Positions 24,404 through 32,869 of a DNA stretch of 36,645 nucleotides are shown here, piece after piece (position 1 is the first letter of the stretch; every line of letters begins with the position of its first letter). The stretch is from Candidatus Helarchaeota archaeon (GTDB taxonomy: Archaea; Asgardarchaeota; Lokiarchaeia; Helarchaeales; RDOG01): assembly GCA_029838215.1 (NCBI GenBank), contig JALGVI010000023.1:1-36645 (forward strand). Direction: 5' to 3'. A model generated the notes under the pieces. That model saw only the letters and a program-made list of their open reading frames with translations. It had not been told where the DNA came from and made no database searches. A program made the position numbers and the translations under genes.

Positions 24404-25567
24404 TTAGTCCTGAAAAATCCTTGCATTCCTTCCTAAACCGAGTGAAATTATGCTCGATTCGTCCACGTGTTCTGTCGGTGGAGTCTTTCGGTCAACTCTT
24501 AAATAAACTCCATTAAAGACTTCTTCTGAACTCAGTTTTAAATCATCAACGCGAATTTTCGGAGAATTAACATCGTTAAAATACCTGCCACTCAGATCAA
24601 AATTCTTCTTCAAGTCCATCCCCGAAACCATGCTTTGGACGGGAAACGGAATGCCTTCTTCAATGCCTTTAATGAATATTAAATTGAAGATCTCAGGAGT
24701 TTTGGATTTAATCCAGTCGAGGATAATCGGTTCGATATGATTTATAAAAAGTTTGTTTCCTGCCCATGAAGACCATTTCTTCATGAAGGCACGTCTCCCT
24801 GCTCGAATAAGTGTTTTTAAAATTGGTGGATGAGGTACAAAATTAAAGTGTGAATCTTGTAAATTATAGAATTTTTTAGACTGCAAGCCGTCCCAGAATG
24901 CGCCATATGCATCGTAGTTGCTTTTCCATTCGAACATCGTGTTAAAAACACCACTGATATATGTCAATCCAACGTGATACATTGCATTTGATCGATGCGG
25001 ATCTCGTTCATTTCGCACGTCTTTTAGGATGTCAATCATGCGAGTTGCCGCTCCTGAAAGTCCTTTTTTCATCTTTATCGGCAAATCTTTTAATTTTGTG
25101 CCAAGTTTTAAATGCCGTCGGTCCAAAATTTCGTCATCTGGTCCCGCCAACCACCAATCTATTGGCATGCCATCATTTAACGAACAGTTCACGACAAACA
25201 TTGCATCCGATATTTCTGAAGCAATGACGTATGAGCAATCCACGTCGGATCCAAACAAAAGTTTCATCGAACCTTGTTGCGTGTCGCTCCGAATGGCAAC
25301 AATCGGAGGAAAAAGCGTGTACGTTAGGACCCTCCACGGTTTCTTTAACTTGCCTTCCAAGACCGCCTGAGCGGTCAAGATCGATTCCGTCAGCCGTTCT
25401 TTTAGCAAGTCATAAATTAAATCCGAATTTAAAACCGAATCATGTGCCCTTTGCTCATAATATTCCCATCCCAGCTCTTTGATGCATTTAAATATCTGCC
25501 TCCCGAGTAGGAAATATCCCCTATTCCTTACGGATTTTGGAACTTCGTTAATCGTGACTTGAGTCAT
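24404..25567 (-). CDS. Unrecognised 387-aa protein
   Basis: I do not recognise a family. The protein looks globular and soluble, with mixed helix and strand and no membrane segment or coiled coil. Noticeable patches are FGSDVDCSYVIASEISDAMFVVN followed by NDGMPIDWWLAGPDDE, a central basic-aromatic stretch FEWKSNYDAYGAFWDG, and RAGRRAFMKKWSSWAG. The acidic GSDVD and GPDDE patches might be catalytic, but this is speculation. Codons are more G+C-rich than in many neighbours (30 of 60 bases in one line counted). No ribosome binding site is seen before ATG 25567, while an A/T-rich TTAAAATTTTATTTTG lies about 10-28 bp upstream, so the message may be leaderless. It is followed by aTrm56. Confidence 0.7.
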   Translation of the reverse strand: MTQVTINEVPKSVRNRGYFLLGRQIFKCIKELGWEYYEQRAHDSVLNSDLIYDLLKERLTESILTAQAVLEGKLKKPWRVLTYTLFPPIVAIRSDTQQGSMKLLFGSDVDCSYVIASEISDAMFVVNCSLNDGMPIDWWLAGPDDEILDRRHLKLGTKLKDLPIKMKKGLSGAATRMIDILKDVRNERDPHRSNAMYHVGLTYISGVFNTMFEWKSNYDAYGAFWDGLQSKKFYNLQDSHFNFVPHPPILKTLIRAGRRAFMKKWSSWAGNKLFINHIEPIILDWIKSKTPEIFNLIFIKGIEEGIPFPVQSMVSGMDLKKNFDLSGRYFNDVNSPKIRVDDLKLSSEEVFNGVYLRVDRKTPPTEHVDESSIISLGLGRNARIFQD

Positions 25568-25692
25568 TAATTCATAAACTCAAAATAAAATTTTAAGGAT
25601 TTAGTTTACGTGGATTTATTCCTTGAATTCGTTCTTATTTTACAAGAAAGAATTTAAATGGACAAGATTAGACTAAAAATAGAAGAATAGGG

Positions 25693-25768
25693 TGGTGCTC
25701 CGGCCGGGATTCGAACTCGGGTCTTAGGGGTGAGAGCCCTAAATGCTTGGCCACTACACTACCGGAGC
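25693..25768 (-). tRNA. tRNA-Glu (anticodon CTC), CCA encoded
   Basis: Minus strand from 25768: acceptor GCTCCGG, D arm with TAGTGGCC, anticodon stem TAGGG/CCCTA around the loop CTCTCAC (anticodon CTC), T arm with GTTCGAATC, acceptor CCGGAGC, discriminator A and encoded CCA (25693-25695). No intron. A T/A-rich TTTTTATTAA lies about 10-19 bp upstream. The gene stands alone between the unknown 387-aa gene and two membrane protein genes. Confidence 0.96.
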
Positions 25769-25863
25769 TCCAATCATTTAATAAAAAGTCTGCAAGCATT
25801 AAAAACATTGCGAATTTGATGATAAAATCACGAATGAAAGAATAAAAAAATAAAGGAAGAAAA

Positions 25864-26349
25864 TTAGGCAGCTGGAATTGTCGGAAATAACAGGTTAATA
25901 TATGGAATGGGAATTGGAGAAAGACCCACGAGCCAAACAACAATGTTATTGTAGATAATGATGAAAATCGTCGTTAGAAGTGCCACGTAGAAAGAATCCT
26001 TGTGATCCGTGTCAAAAATGGCTTTTACAAGGAAGAACCATGCCGCAAGGATGATGATGAAATCAATTCCAGCAATCGGGTCAAAAACGAACGTTGAGGG
26101 AATGCTTGCCGTGTTTGCCATTGCAACAGCGAGTTGATAGGGTAAATGGAGAAATAAAGCAAGACCCATCTGGATTATCACTATGATTATTGCAACTAAG
26201 AAGCACCATCCAAATCGCTTCCCTTCATCACGTGATTTTCCCGCTATGAGGCGAAGAGCTGCCCAACAAAAGACTGCCAATAGAGCAATTGTTGCTATAA
26301 AGACTAGAATTGTCAATACTAATTCTATTTGCAAAATCATCACGCCCAA
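25864..26349 (-). CDS. Small integral membrane protein, four predicted helices
   Basis: About 158-161 aa, with hydrophobic segments at approximately residues 8-33, 47-73, 90-112 and 118-142. Between helices 1 and 2 is a basic loop (RLIAGKSRDEGKR), suggesting that loop is cytoplasmic. No enzymatic or transporter motif is visible and I cannot name a family. Possible starts are TTG 26349, GTG 26343 and ATG 26340; the GGGCGTGA overlapping them does not decide between them. It lies 176 bp after the 7-helix membrane protein on the same strand, which leaves room for its own promoter. Confidence 0.7.
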   Translation of the reverse strand: MGVMILQIELVLTILVFIATIALLAVFCWAALRLIAGKSRDEGKRFGWCFLVAIIIVIIQMGLALFLHLPYQLAVAMANTASIPSTFVFDPIAGIDFIIILAAWFFLVKAIFDTDHKDSFYVALLTTIFIIIYNNIVVWLVGLSPIPIPYINLLFPTIPAA

Positions 26350-26525
26350 AATAGATTATTAGTAAAATTCTCGACACGATGTTTAAAATTTTTGCTTCAT
26401 TAACAAGTTTATTTCAATTTATGAAGTAACTTATTGCTTCTTTGCAAGGAATTCTTGTTTATTGCTGAATCTATAACTGGAATTAAATAAAAAAAGAAAA
26501 TTGCGAAGATATGTTTAAATTGAGC

Positions 26526-27254
26526 CTATTCTTTGGTCGAATATGCAAACAGAATGAGGGAGATAATGATCAAAGAAGAAGAGGTAATGCTTATGGGGAA
26601 ATAAAACCCTATAGAAGTCAAAACGGACTGAATCGTTTCTCCAATCTGTGTATATAGAAATCTTCCAGCAAACCAAATCGTAAACCCTATTCCATTTAAA
26701 AGCGCGTTAATTCGGGGTTGACCGGGAATTAAATAAGCCATCCAGAAAAATAGAACCAAGATCGAAATTGCATAAATCGGGACGATGATTATGTTCACGA
26801 AATAGAATGGATGAGGAGAAAAAATCCAATCGGGTGGTACTATGAAGTACATGACTCCCATAACTATCGGTGGAATGACGTAAACATATCCTAGTTTTTT
26901 AGGAATGGATTCGTTTTCAATGAGCAGTTCTGCAACTACTATAGCCATGCAAGCAAAAGAAAACCACTGAAAACCAACTCCCATTTTTTCAACGATGGGA
27001 TTTTCAACAAAAAAATCATTGATGACGTGAAATACTCTTCCGACAGCGCTAAAAATGAAAAACAAAGAAAAGCTCAACCAATAAATCTGTTGTTCTTCTT
27101 TTGGCTTGAATGCATACCTGTTAAGGAATAAGTAGGTAAACATCAGAAAATAGTAACCAACTGTTAGAACCCAAAACCCAACGGCTATGGCTTCACCCCA
27201 GAGAAGAGGGTATGCTTGAAATTTTGCATCCAAAGTGCCTATCAAAAAAATCAC
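26526..27254 (-). CDS. Seven-helix integral membrane protein of unknown function
   Basis: About 242 aa, composed of seven hydrophobic stretches (approximately residues 18-44, 58-80, 93-111, 123-143, 150-172, 184-203 and 213-238) with short loops. Charged residues cluster after helix 1 (KPKEEQQ) and helix 3 (ENESIPKK). There is no retinal-binding lysine pattern like that of microbial rhodopsins, and no kinase or transporter motif. It could be a 7-TM sensor domain or a small permease. The start is GTG 27254, or TTG 27245, which has GGTGA at a better distance. Upstream 27255-27454 holds no gene. Confidence 0.7.
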   Translation of the reverse strand: MIFLIGTLDAKFQAYPLLWGEAIAVGFWVLTVGYYFLMFTYLFLNRYAFKPKEEQQIYWLSFSLFFIFSAVGRVFHVINDFFVENPIVEKMGVGFQWFSFACMAIVVAELLIENESIPKKLGYVYVIPPIVMGVMYFIVPPDWIFSPHPFYFVNIIIVPIYAISILVLFFWMAYLIPGQPRINALLNGIGFTIWFAGRFLYTQIGETIQSVLTSIGFYFPISITSSSLIIISLILFAYSTKE

Positions 27255-27454
27255 CGCAAAAAATTATTCTATTTGATTTAGTTATTCTTTTTATTAAGTT
27301 TCATTCCATGTCAATATAAGTTTGTTATTTTATTATGTTCAGCTCGTACTTAAATCTAATCGATTGTAATAATTTTTTGCGATAAGAAATGGCAAATTGA
27401 ATAAACTCATCAGAACATTTCAATGCCTTCAAACAATCAGGAGCAATATCTGTT

Positions 27455-28006
27455 TCAATTAGAAAAAAATGACCATATATTTTGTTTCCACGTATCATAC
27501 ATTAAGCTCAGATTTCTAAATAGCTCCTTTTCCTCGAAGGTGAGCTTTTTTACGAATTTTTCTGCTTCTTTTAATGTAATGATTTTTAATATCTTATATG
27601 ATCTTCGTTCAATAATGGTTTCAATTAAATTCTTTATTTGCCGTCCCTTTTCAAAGGATTCAAGTTTTTCTTTATTTGCTTCTTTTAAACTCTCTTCGAT
27701 CAAGTAGTTCGTTAGCAAGTAAAAACTCTGTTCTAATTTTTGCAATTCAGTATTATTTTCTTCTTTCCAGAGAACTCTATCGAGGTCGGATATATCTATA
27801 ATTTTTGGGTGAAGCACTTCAATTCGTTCATCGTGGAGGAATTTTTTTACTTTCCAGAATTCCAAGGTTGTTTCCGTCTTGGGAGATAGGACGTTCAGTA
27901 CCTTCCCATCTTCCGAAATTACTGGAATTTCCTTCAATACCCTCACTCTAAACTTCATGTTATTCCAGTAGATATTAAAGACACGATTTATTCCTCTATA
28001 TAGCAT
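27455..28006 (-). CDS. gins23: GINS complex subunit, Gins23-like (putative)
   Basis: About 183 aa. Near the N-terminus is a small beta domain (RVRVLKEIPVISEDGKVLN, then TTLEFWKVKKFL and ERIEVL), followed by a helical domain ending LTFEEKELFRNLSLMYDTWK. The B-then-A domain order and the VxVLKEIP pattern resemble archaeal Gins23, which with Gins51 joins MCM in the replicative helicase. Similarity is by eye and moderate. ATG 28006 is preferred because GGAGATC lies 6 bp upstream; ATG 28018 and 27958 are alternatives. It is the third gene of an operon and follows the giant coiled-coil gene by about 36 bp, a coupling I do not know from other archaea. Confidence 0.65.
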   Translation of the reverse strand: MLYRGINRVFNIYWNNMKFRVRVLKEIPVISEDGKVLNVLSPKTETTLEFWKVKKFLHDERIEVLHPKIIDISDLDRVLWKEENNTELQKLEQSFYLLTNYLIEESLKEANKEKLESFEKGRQIKNLIETIIERRSYKILKIITLKEAEKFVKKLTFEEKELFRNLSLMYDTWKQNIWSFFSN

Positions 28007-28042
28007 GTTGATCTCCATGATCAGAATTTTTTTCGATCAATC

Positions 28043-31000
28043 TTAGATTAAAACGAATTCGACTTCACTAGAGTTCTTGTCTTGGTTTATTTTTACTTCT
28101 TTCGCATCGGAATAAAATGACGGACCTAAAACGTTTCGGAAAAGCTTGATATTACCTTCTTGCTCAGAAACAAAGCCAACGACTTCATCTGGCTCAAGTG
28201 CTGCTGGCGCAATTAGCATCTCTTCAGAATCTCTCAATGCGCCGTAATATAACTTATAATTTGTTAGTTGCCAAATCCTAATGTTTGGAAACGTTAATAA
28301 TTTATTGACGAGTATGTTTATTTTCGACAAGTCAAAATCGGAAAAAATGTGAACTCTCACGTGCTCGGGGATATCTTGAAAGACCTCATCGGGAAAACTC
28401 GCCAAATCGGGAATGATTATTGTAATTGAACTCCTTGCCCTCTTTATCATCTCAATAATATGAGCATTCACGCGATTGGCTGAGGTAATGGTCCATGTCT
28501 TATCCATTCCCGTATCTGACATTTTTTCAACTTCATTCCACGTTTCTTGTAAGATATTTTTGACGTCCTTGACTTCAACATCAACCTCTCTAAAATCATC
28601 TTGAATTTTCCTAATGACTTCATCTACTCCAAGCGAAGTAGTTGAACGCAGTTTACCCAAACCCGAATCTATCATGTACTGTAAGTCATCAATAGTCTTA
28701 GAATAGTTGGATAACAATCTTCCTGACTTCATTTCAAGCTCTTGCTCAAATAATTGAACCATGTTTTTCAAGGAATCAAAATGATTTAATAGCTGTGTTT
28801 TTATTTCAGAGGATAATTCCACCGAGTCTTGTTTTGCGTCTTTTAAGAATGTGGAAAATTCTGCAGTCAGAATTTCAATGCCAGATTTGGATATCGCCTC
28901 TAATTTGTCAAAAAGGTCATCTGCTGCAGTAAATATTAATTTCTGAACATTTCTTGCAAAGATGTCATATTCTTCCAAGAATTGAGGCATGATGTTTGAC
29001 ATCTTCTTTTCAATTGGAGCAATTTTTTTTCCATATAATGAAGAATTCCCGTTAATAACTAATTCAATTGAATTTCTCGTTCTATCTAATCCTGTATTTA
29101 GTGCTGATGATTTAAATTCGACGATTTGTTTCTTTAATTGGTCTTTTCTAAGCTCAAAGTTTTGGTGAAATGCCTGTAAACTGGTTCTGAAATCATCGAT
29201 TAAGGTGTTTTTTATCCCCGTCTGCTCCTCCTGAATCTTCAAAATGTTCTTTTCAGTTAATTCATTCATTCGAATTTCATTTTCACGTGTTATGTCCTTC
29301 AATTGATTTTTCATGTGTGAATAGACATCATCTTTACCACGTTCAATACCATCAATGGTTCTTTCGAATGCCTTCATTAGTTTCGCATGTTGTACTTTAA
29401 AATCATCTTCAATTTCAGTAAACGTTTCTATAATTAATTCCATTTTTTCTGAAAATGATTGTTCTAAGTCCACCCGAGTTCTTTTAGTCGAGCTCGTCAA
29501 TTTTTCTGAGAATTGTGAGAGCTTCTCAAATGACTCTTGCATTTCAAGAATTTTTTCTTGCCAAGTCGAGAGCGTTTCCGTCAAGTTATTTGAAAGTTCG
29601 GCATTCAGTGCCTTATTTGATGTTTGAACTTGTTTAAATGAATTTCGAATTATCTTTGAAATCTCGTTTGAAACGTTGTCAAACTTAGATTTACTGGTAT
29701 TTATCCGATCTCCGATAACCGTGTTGATGCTAACAATTATATTGTTAAGGAACTGCTCGCTATTAATGGTTTCTTTCGCTATCGCCTCATTAAATGTAGA
29801 TTTCAAGGTTTCTGAAAGCATTCCAAAATCCGTAGCATGTTTATCAAGAGAATTCGTGAGATTGTCTTTGATCAAAAATGATGATTGCTTGAGCATTTGA
29901 AGATAACGATTAAATTCTTCTGAAATTTTCGATTCGAATTTCTGAACTTCTCTCAACGTTTTCATCTTTTTCTCCATGCTTGTCTTAAAATTATCTCTAA
30001 ATGCAGTCAATTTTTCATTTATGGCGGTTAAATGAGAAGTAATGGATGATGTCAATCTTTTTTGAACGGTTCCCAGTAAATCCTTAACCAGTGAATGTTG
30101 TTTTGTTGAGGAATCGAAGATCCTTTTTTGCATCTTATCTATGAATTGTTGAAAGGAGTCTGAAAACTCTTGAATTAACAAGTCAGTAGCTTCATTGCCT
30201 TTTTGATAATTCTGTTCTAATGTTTCGATTCGATCCGTTAGATTTTTATCGAAATTCTCTCTAAAAACTGCCATCTCGGTATTAAATGCTTCGAGTGATT
30301 CAGTTATATAAGATACTGTATCATTTTTTATTTCTTTTATGCTTGAATTAATTCGTTTTAGTTCATCTATTACTCGATTCCTAAATTGAATCTCAAAGCT
30401 CTCTTCTTCTCGTAAAATGTTATCAATTTGGGAATCTATTATTTTTTGAATGATGTCTTTTAACTCAAAGACTTGTTTTTCAAAATCTTCTGAATTTTCG
30501 GATAACTTGTCTGAAATCTGATTCTTTAAGCCGCTAAAACTTGATTTCATGCTTATGATTTTTTCTTGGAAAATCGTAGAAGTATTGGTCAAATATTCAT
30601 TAAATTCCGACTGTATGCTTTCTAGATGTTCCTTTAAATTTTGATCTATTGTTAAAATCATGTTCGTACGGTTTTTTTCATCAAGTTTTTGATTTTGCAA
30701 TATCATGTCTGTGAGTTTTTTGTCTAAATCCTGCATGAATGTATTCGAGAAAGCACTAAATTCGTTAATTCGACCTCGAAGTTTTTCTTGTAAGTCTTTG
30801 ATTAAATCCGAGTAAATCGTTAAATTTTGAGATAAGAACTCATTAAATTGGTTTTCAACATCTTCCTTTATTTCATCAACCGCCATTTTTTGGATTTGCA
30901 TCAAATTCTTAACAGAATCGATTCGACCAACTGATTTATCTTGAATCATCTTTATTAAAGATTTTATCAAATGTTGTTCTCTTTCCCTAATTTTCTTCAA

Positions 31001-31993
31001 TGTTTCATCTACACTTCGCAAGAAGCTCTTTATCGTGCCGATTTGTTGACTTTTTAACTCCGAAGAATTCTTTTGATAAAATTCTAATACACGGGGAAAA
31101 AACTTGATAAGCTGTCTTTCAATCGTTGAAAAAATACTATCTAGAGTTTTATTATGTTCTTTCAACAAATCTAATGCCGATTTCTCAAGATTTCCAGATA
31201 GGTCTTCAATTTCAGATGCAATATTTGAAAGAGATTGAAATAACTTATTCTTTAACTCTAAGCTTTCATCTTGAAATAATTTTAACGAATTTTGAAGATT
31301 TGAGGATAAAATTTCAAATTGATTTTTAATATTCTCTTTTTGAGGGGCAATTAATTCTAATGCTTTCTCTTCTAAAGCGTCTTTTTTCGATAATTTGATT
31401 TTTTTAATTTCATTTAATCGATCCGTAAATTGATCAGTAAAAGTGTTTTTGATCTTGTTCATGCGAGATTCAAAAACATTAAGATATTCTGAAAACATGC
31501 TTACTAACCGATTATTGAGCCTGATTGAGTTCTTATCGATCTCCTCAAAAGTAGATTGAGCCAGTCTGGATTGGTCATCCGTAAAGCCCCCTGAGTCTGA
31601 TAATAATTCCTTTTGGTATTCCAACTTCTTTTTTATCTCATCAATTTGTTTTTCGACATTCTCATGCATTGCATCTGACAATCTGCTAGAAAATTCTCTG
31701 ATATCATCGTGAATTTTCTTAAAGAATGTTTCTAGCCTTTCTATCTCAAGTAGAAATCCTTGATATGGAGGCAAGGCACGATATCGCTGAGCCTTTCCAG
31801 GTAATTTCTTGATGAGCTTCAACTTTTCTAATTCTTCCACGGTCGTCTTCAGACGATTCAAGTCTTCTCCACTCAAGATAGAGAGTTCTCCAACCGAAAT
31901 ATTTCCATTTTGTAAGATTAAACTGAGAACTTTAGCTTGATTTTCGTCAAGTTCATAAGTTTTTTTAAGTAATTTATTAAGGGCTTCGGACAT
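28043..31993 (-). CDS. Giant winged-helix/coiled-coil/PLD-like protein (about 1,316 aa)
   Basis: Three parts are visible (numbered from an upstream in-frame GTG at 32002). Residues 4-75 are a TrmB-type winged helix (ELDENQAKVLSLILQNG, GELSILSGEDLNRL, a wing ending RYRALPPY). Residues about 76-1169 are almost unbroken charged helix rich in L, I, F, K, E, S and N, with heptad-like hydrophobic spacing and degenerate internal repeats. Residues 1170-1319 resemble the C-terminal sensor domain of TrmB regulators, a PLD-like fold (ANRVNAHIIEMIKRARSSI, TIIIPDLASF, VHIFSDFD). No ATPase motif is seen, so it is not an SMC protein. ATG 31993 is preferred. It is the middle gene of a three-gene operon ending in a GINS-like gene. 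Chromosome binding or spacing is a hypothesis. Confidence 0.8.
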   Translation of the reverse strand: MSEALNKLLKKTYELDENQAKVLSLILQNGNISVGELSILSGEDLNRLKTTVEELEKLKLIKKLPGKAQRYRALPPYQGFLLEIERLETFFKKIHDDIREFSSRLSDAMHENVEKQIDEIKKKLEYQKELLSDSGGFTDDQSRLAQSTFEEIDKNSIRLNNRLVSMFSEYLNVFESRMNKIKNTFTDQFTDRLNEIKKIKLSKKDALEEKALELIAPQKENIKNQFEILSSNLQNSLKLFQDESLELKNKLFQSLSNIASEIEDLSGNLEKSALDLLKEHNKTLDSIFSTIERQLIKFFPRVLEFYQKNSSELKSQQIGTIKSFLRSVDETLKKIREREQHLIKSLIKMIQDKSVGRIDSVKNLMQIQKMAVDEIKEDVENQFNEFLSQNLTIYSDLIKDLQEKLRGRINEFSAFSNTFMQDLDKKLTDMILQNQKLDEKNRTNMILTIDQNLKEHLESIQSEFNEYLTNTSTIFQEKIISMKSSFSGLKNQISDKLSENSEDFEKQVFELKDIIQKIIDSQIDNILREEESFEIQFRNRVIDELKRINSSIKEIKNDTVSYITESLEAFNTEMAVFRENFDKNLTDRIETLEQNYQKGNEATDLLIQEFSDSFQQFIDKMQKRIFDSSTKQHSLVKDLLGTVQKRLTSSITSHLTAINEKLTAFRDNFKTSMEKKMKTLREVQKFESKISEEFNRYLQMLKQSSFLIKDNLTNSLDKHATDFGMLSETLKSTFNEAIAKETINSEQFLNNIIVSINTVIGDRINTSKSKFDNVSNEISKIIRNSFKQVQTSNKALNAELSNNLTETLSTWQEKILEMQESFEKLSQFSEKLTSSTKRTRVDLEQSFSEKMELIIETFTEIEDDFKVQHAKLMKAFERTIDGIERGKDDVYSHMKNQLKDITRENEIRMNELTEKNILKIQEEQTGIKNTLIDDFRTSLQAFHQNFELRKDQLKKQIVEFKSSALNTGLDRTRNSIELVINGNSSLYGKKIAPIEKKMSNIMPQFLEEYDIFARNVQKLIFTAADDLFDKLEAISKSGIEILTAEFSTFLKDAKQDSVELSSEIKTQLLNHFDSLKNMVQLFEQELEMKSGRLLSNYSKTIDDLQYMIDSGLGKLRSTTSLGVDEVIRKIQDDFREVDVEVKDVKNILQETWNEVEKMSDTGMDKTWTITSANRVNAHIIEMIKRARSSITIIIPDLASFPDEVFQDIPEHVRVHIFSDFDLSKINILVNKLLTFPNIRIWQLTNYKLYYGALRDSEEMLIAPAALEPDEVVGFVSEQEGNIKLFRNVLGPSFYSDAKEVKINQDKNSSEVEFVLI

Positions 31994-32008
31994 AATTACC
32001 ACTACTCT

Positions 32009-32869
32009 CTACTCGCGTAAGAGTTCATTTACGATGTTGAAAATTTTAAGGATTCTTGAAATTGGGTACTGGATCTTTTTCCAATTTAAATGGTTTGGTG
32101 TTTTTAAATCAATTAGCAAGTGTAACGCTTTTTTAATGTTGTAATAATATACGTGTGAAGAATGTTTCAATAGAGCATTACGTGTTTCTTCGATTTTCTT
32201 GTTTACGTTTTTAATTCTTTTTGGATCATCGAATTTAAATTCTAGATACCACCAACCTAACATCTCAACATTAATGAGCAAGTTTAGGTCATAAAATGAT
32301 TCAAGTATATTAAGAACATCTTGCAATTCTGATTCGTCAATTGGAAATTCATTTTGCAAATTTAAAGTCACGATGCCTGTTTCAAAGTCAATTTTATTAA
32401 GCCTACCTTCATATATATATATAAAACTCTTGTTTGGTTCAATTTGAAAGAAAAATTTTTCATCTTTTCGGCTGAACTTTAATTCTAATGCATCACAAAT
32501 TTTATCAGGACTTTTTTTTGCCAATTTTTTTTCTCCAAGAAGTTCCAAGAAATCCATCAAATAGAGTTTGGAATCTTCAACCTCAACAATATAAGGTTTA
32601 CCTTTCAAGTAATTCTCGATGTTTCTCTTATGTTGCGTGTAGCAGAAGGCAGGAAGATCACCCGGTTTTACTTGTAGATCAATTAAAACGTTAATATATT
32701 TGCGATTTTCACAATGTGGTTGAAGAGCGCATTCGATTCGGTATTTCATGCAATTTTCACATTTTTGCCGCATTAATTCTAAGAATTCCTTTGCAATGTA
32801 ATTAACGCTCTTTAAATCATCGCTTCTTTTTAGGTATTTTGACAAGCTTTCTGAATATTTTCGAGACAT
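32009..32869 (-). CDS. Unrecognised 286-aa protein with N-terminal cysteine cluster
   Basis: First gene of the operon with the giant coiled-coil protein and the Gins23-like protein. A cysteine/histidine-rich region at residues 37-80 (C37, C40, C47, H52, C53, C76, H80) could bind zinc or an Fe-S cluster. The remainder is mixed alpha/beta with two compact beta segments (FFFQIEPNKSFIYIYEGR, LGWWYLEFKFDD). I cannot assign a family. GGTGA lies 6 bp before the ATG. The stop is 15 bp from the ATG of the next gene, so they are surely co-transcribed. Function is unknown; shared transcription suggests it works with the coiled-coil protein. Confidence 0.75.
   Translation of the reverse strand: MSRKYSESLSKYLKRSDDLKSVNYIAKEFLELMRQKCENCMKYRIECALQPHCENRKYINVLIDLQVKPGDLPAFCYTQHKRNIENYLKGKPYIVEVEDSKLYLMDFLELLGEKKLAKKSPDKICDALELKFSRKDEKFFFQIEPNKSFIYIYEGRLNKIDFETGIVTLNLQNEFPIDESELQDVLNILESFYDLNLLINVEMLGWWYLEFKFDDPKRIKNVNKKIEETRNALLKHSSHVYYYNIKKALHLLIDLKTPNHLNWKKIQYPISRILKIFNIVNELLRE

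Noticed and set aside
26526..27254. Microbial rhodopsin
   Set aside because: Seven helices are present but there is no conserved lysine in the last helix and no rhodopsin-type motif in the third.
28043..31993. SMC/Rad50 family membership of the giant coiled-coil protein
   Set aside because: No Walker A, Walker B or ABC signature is present at either end; the termini resemble TrmB-type modules instead.
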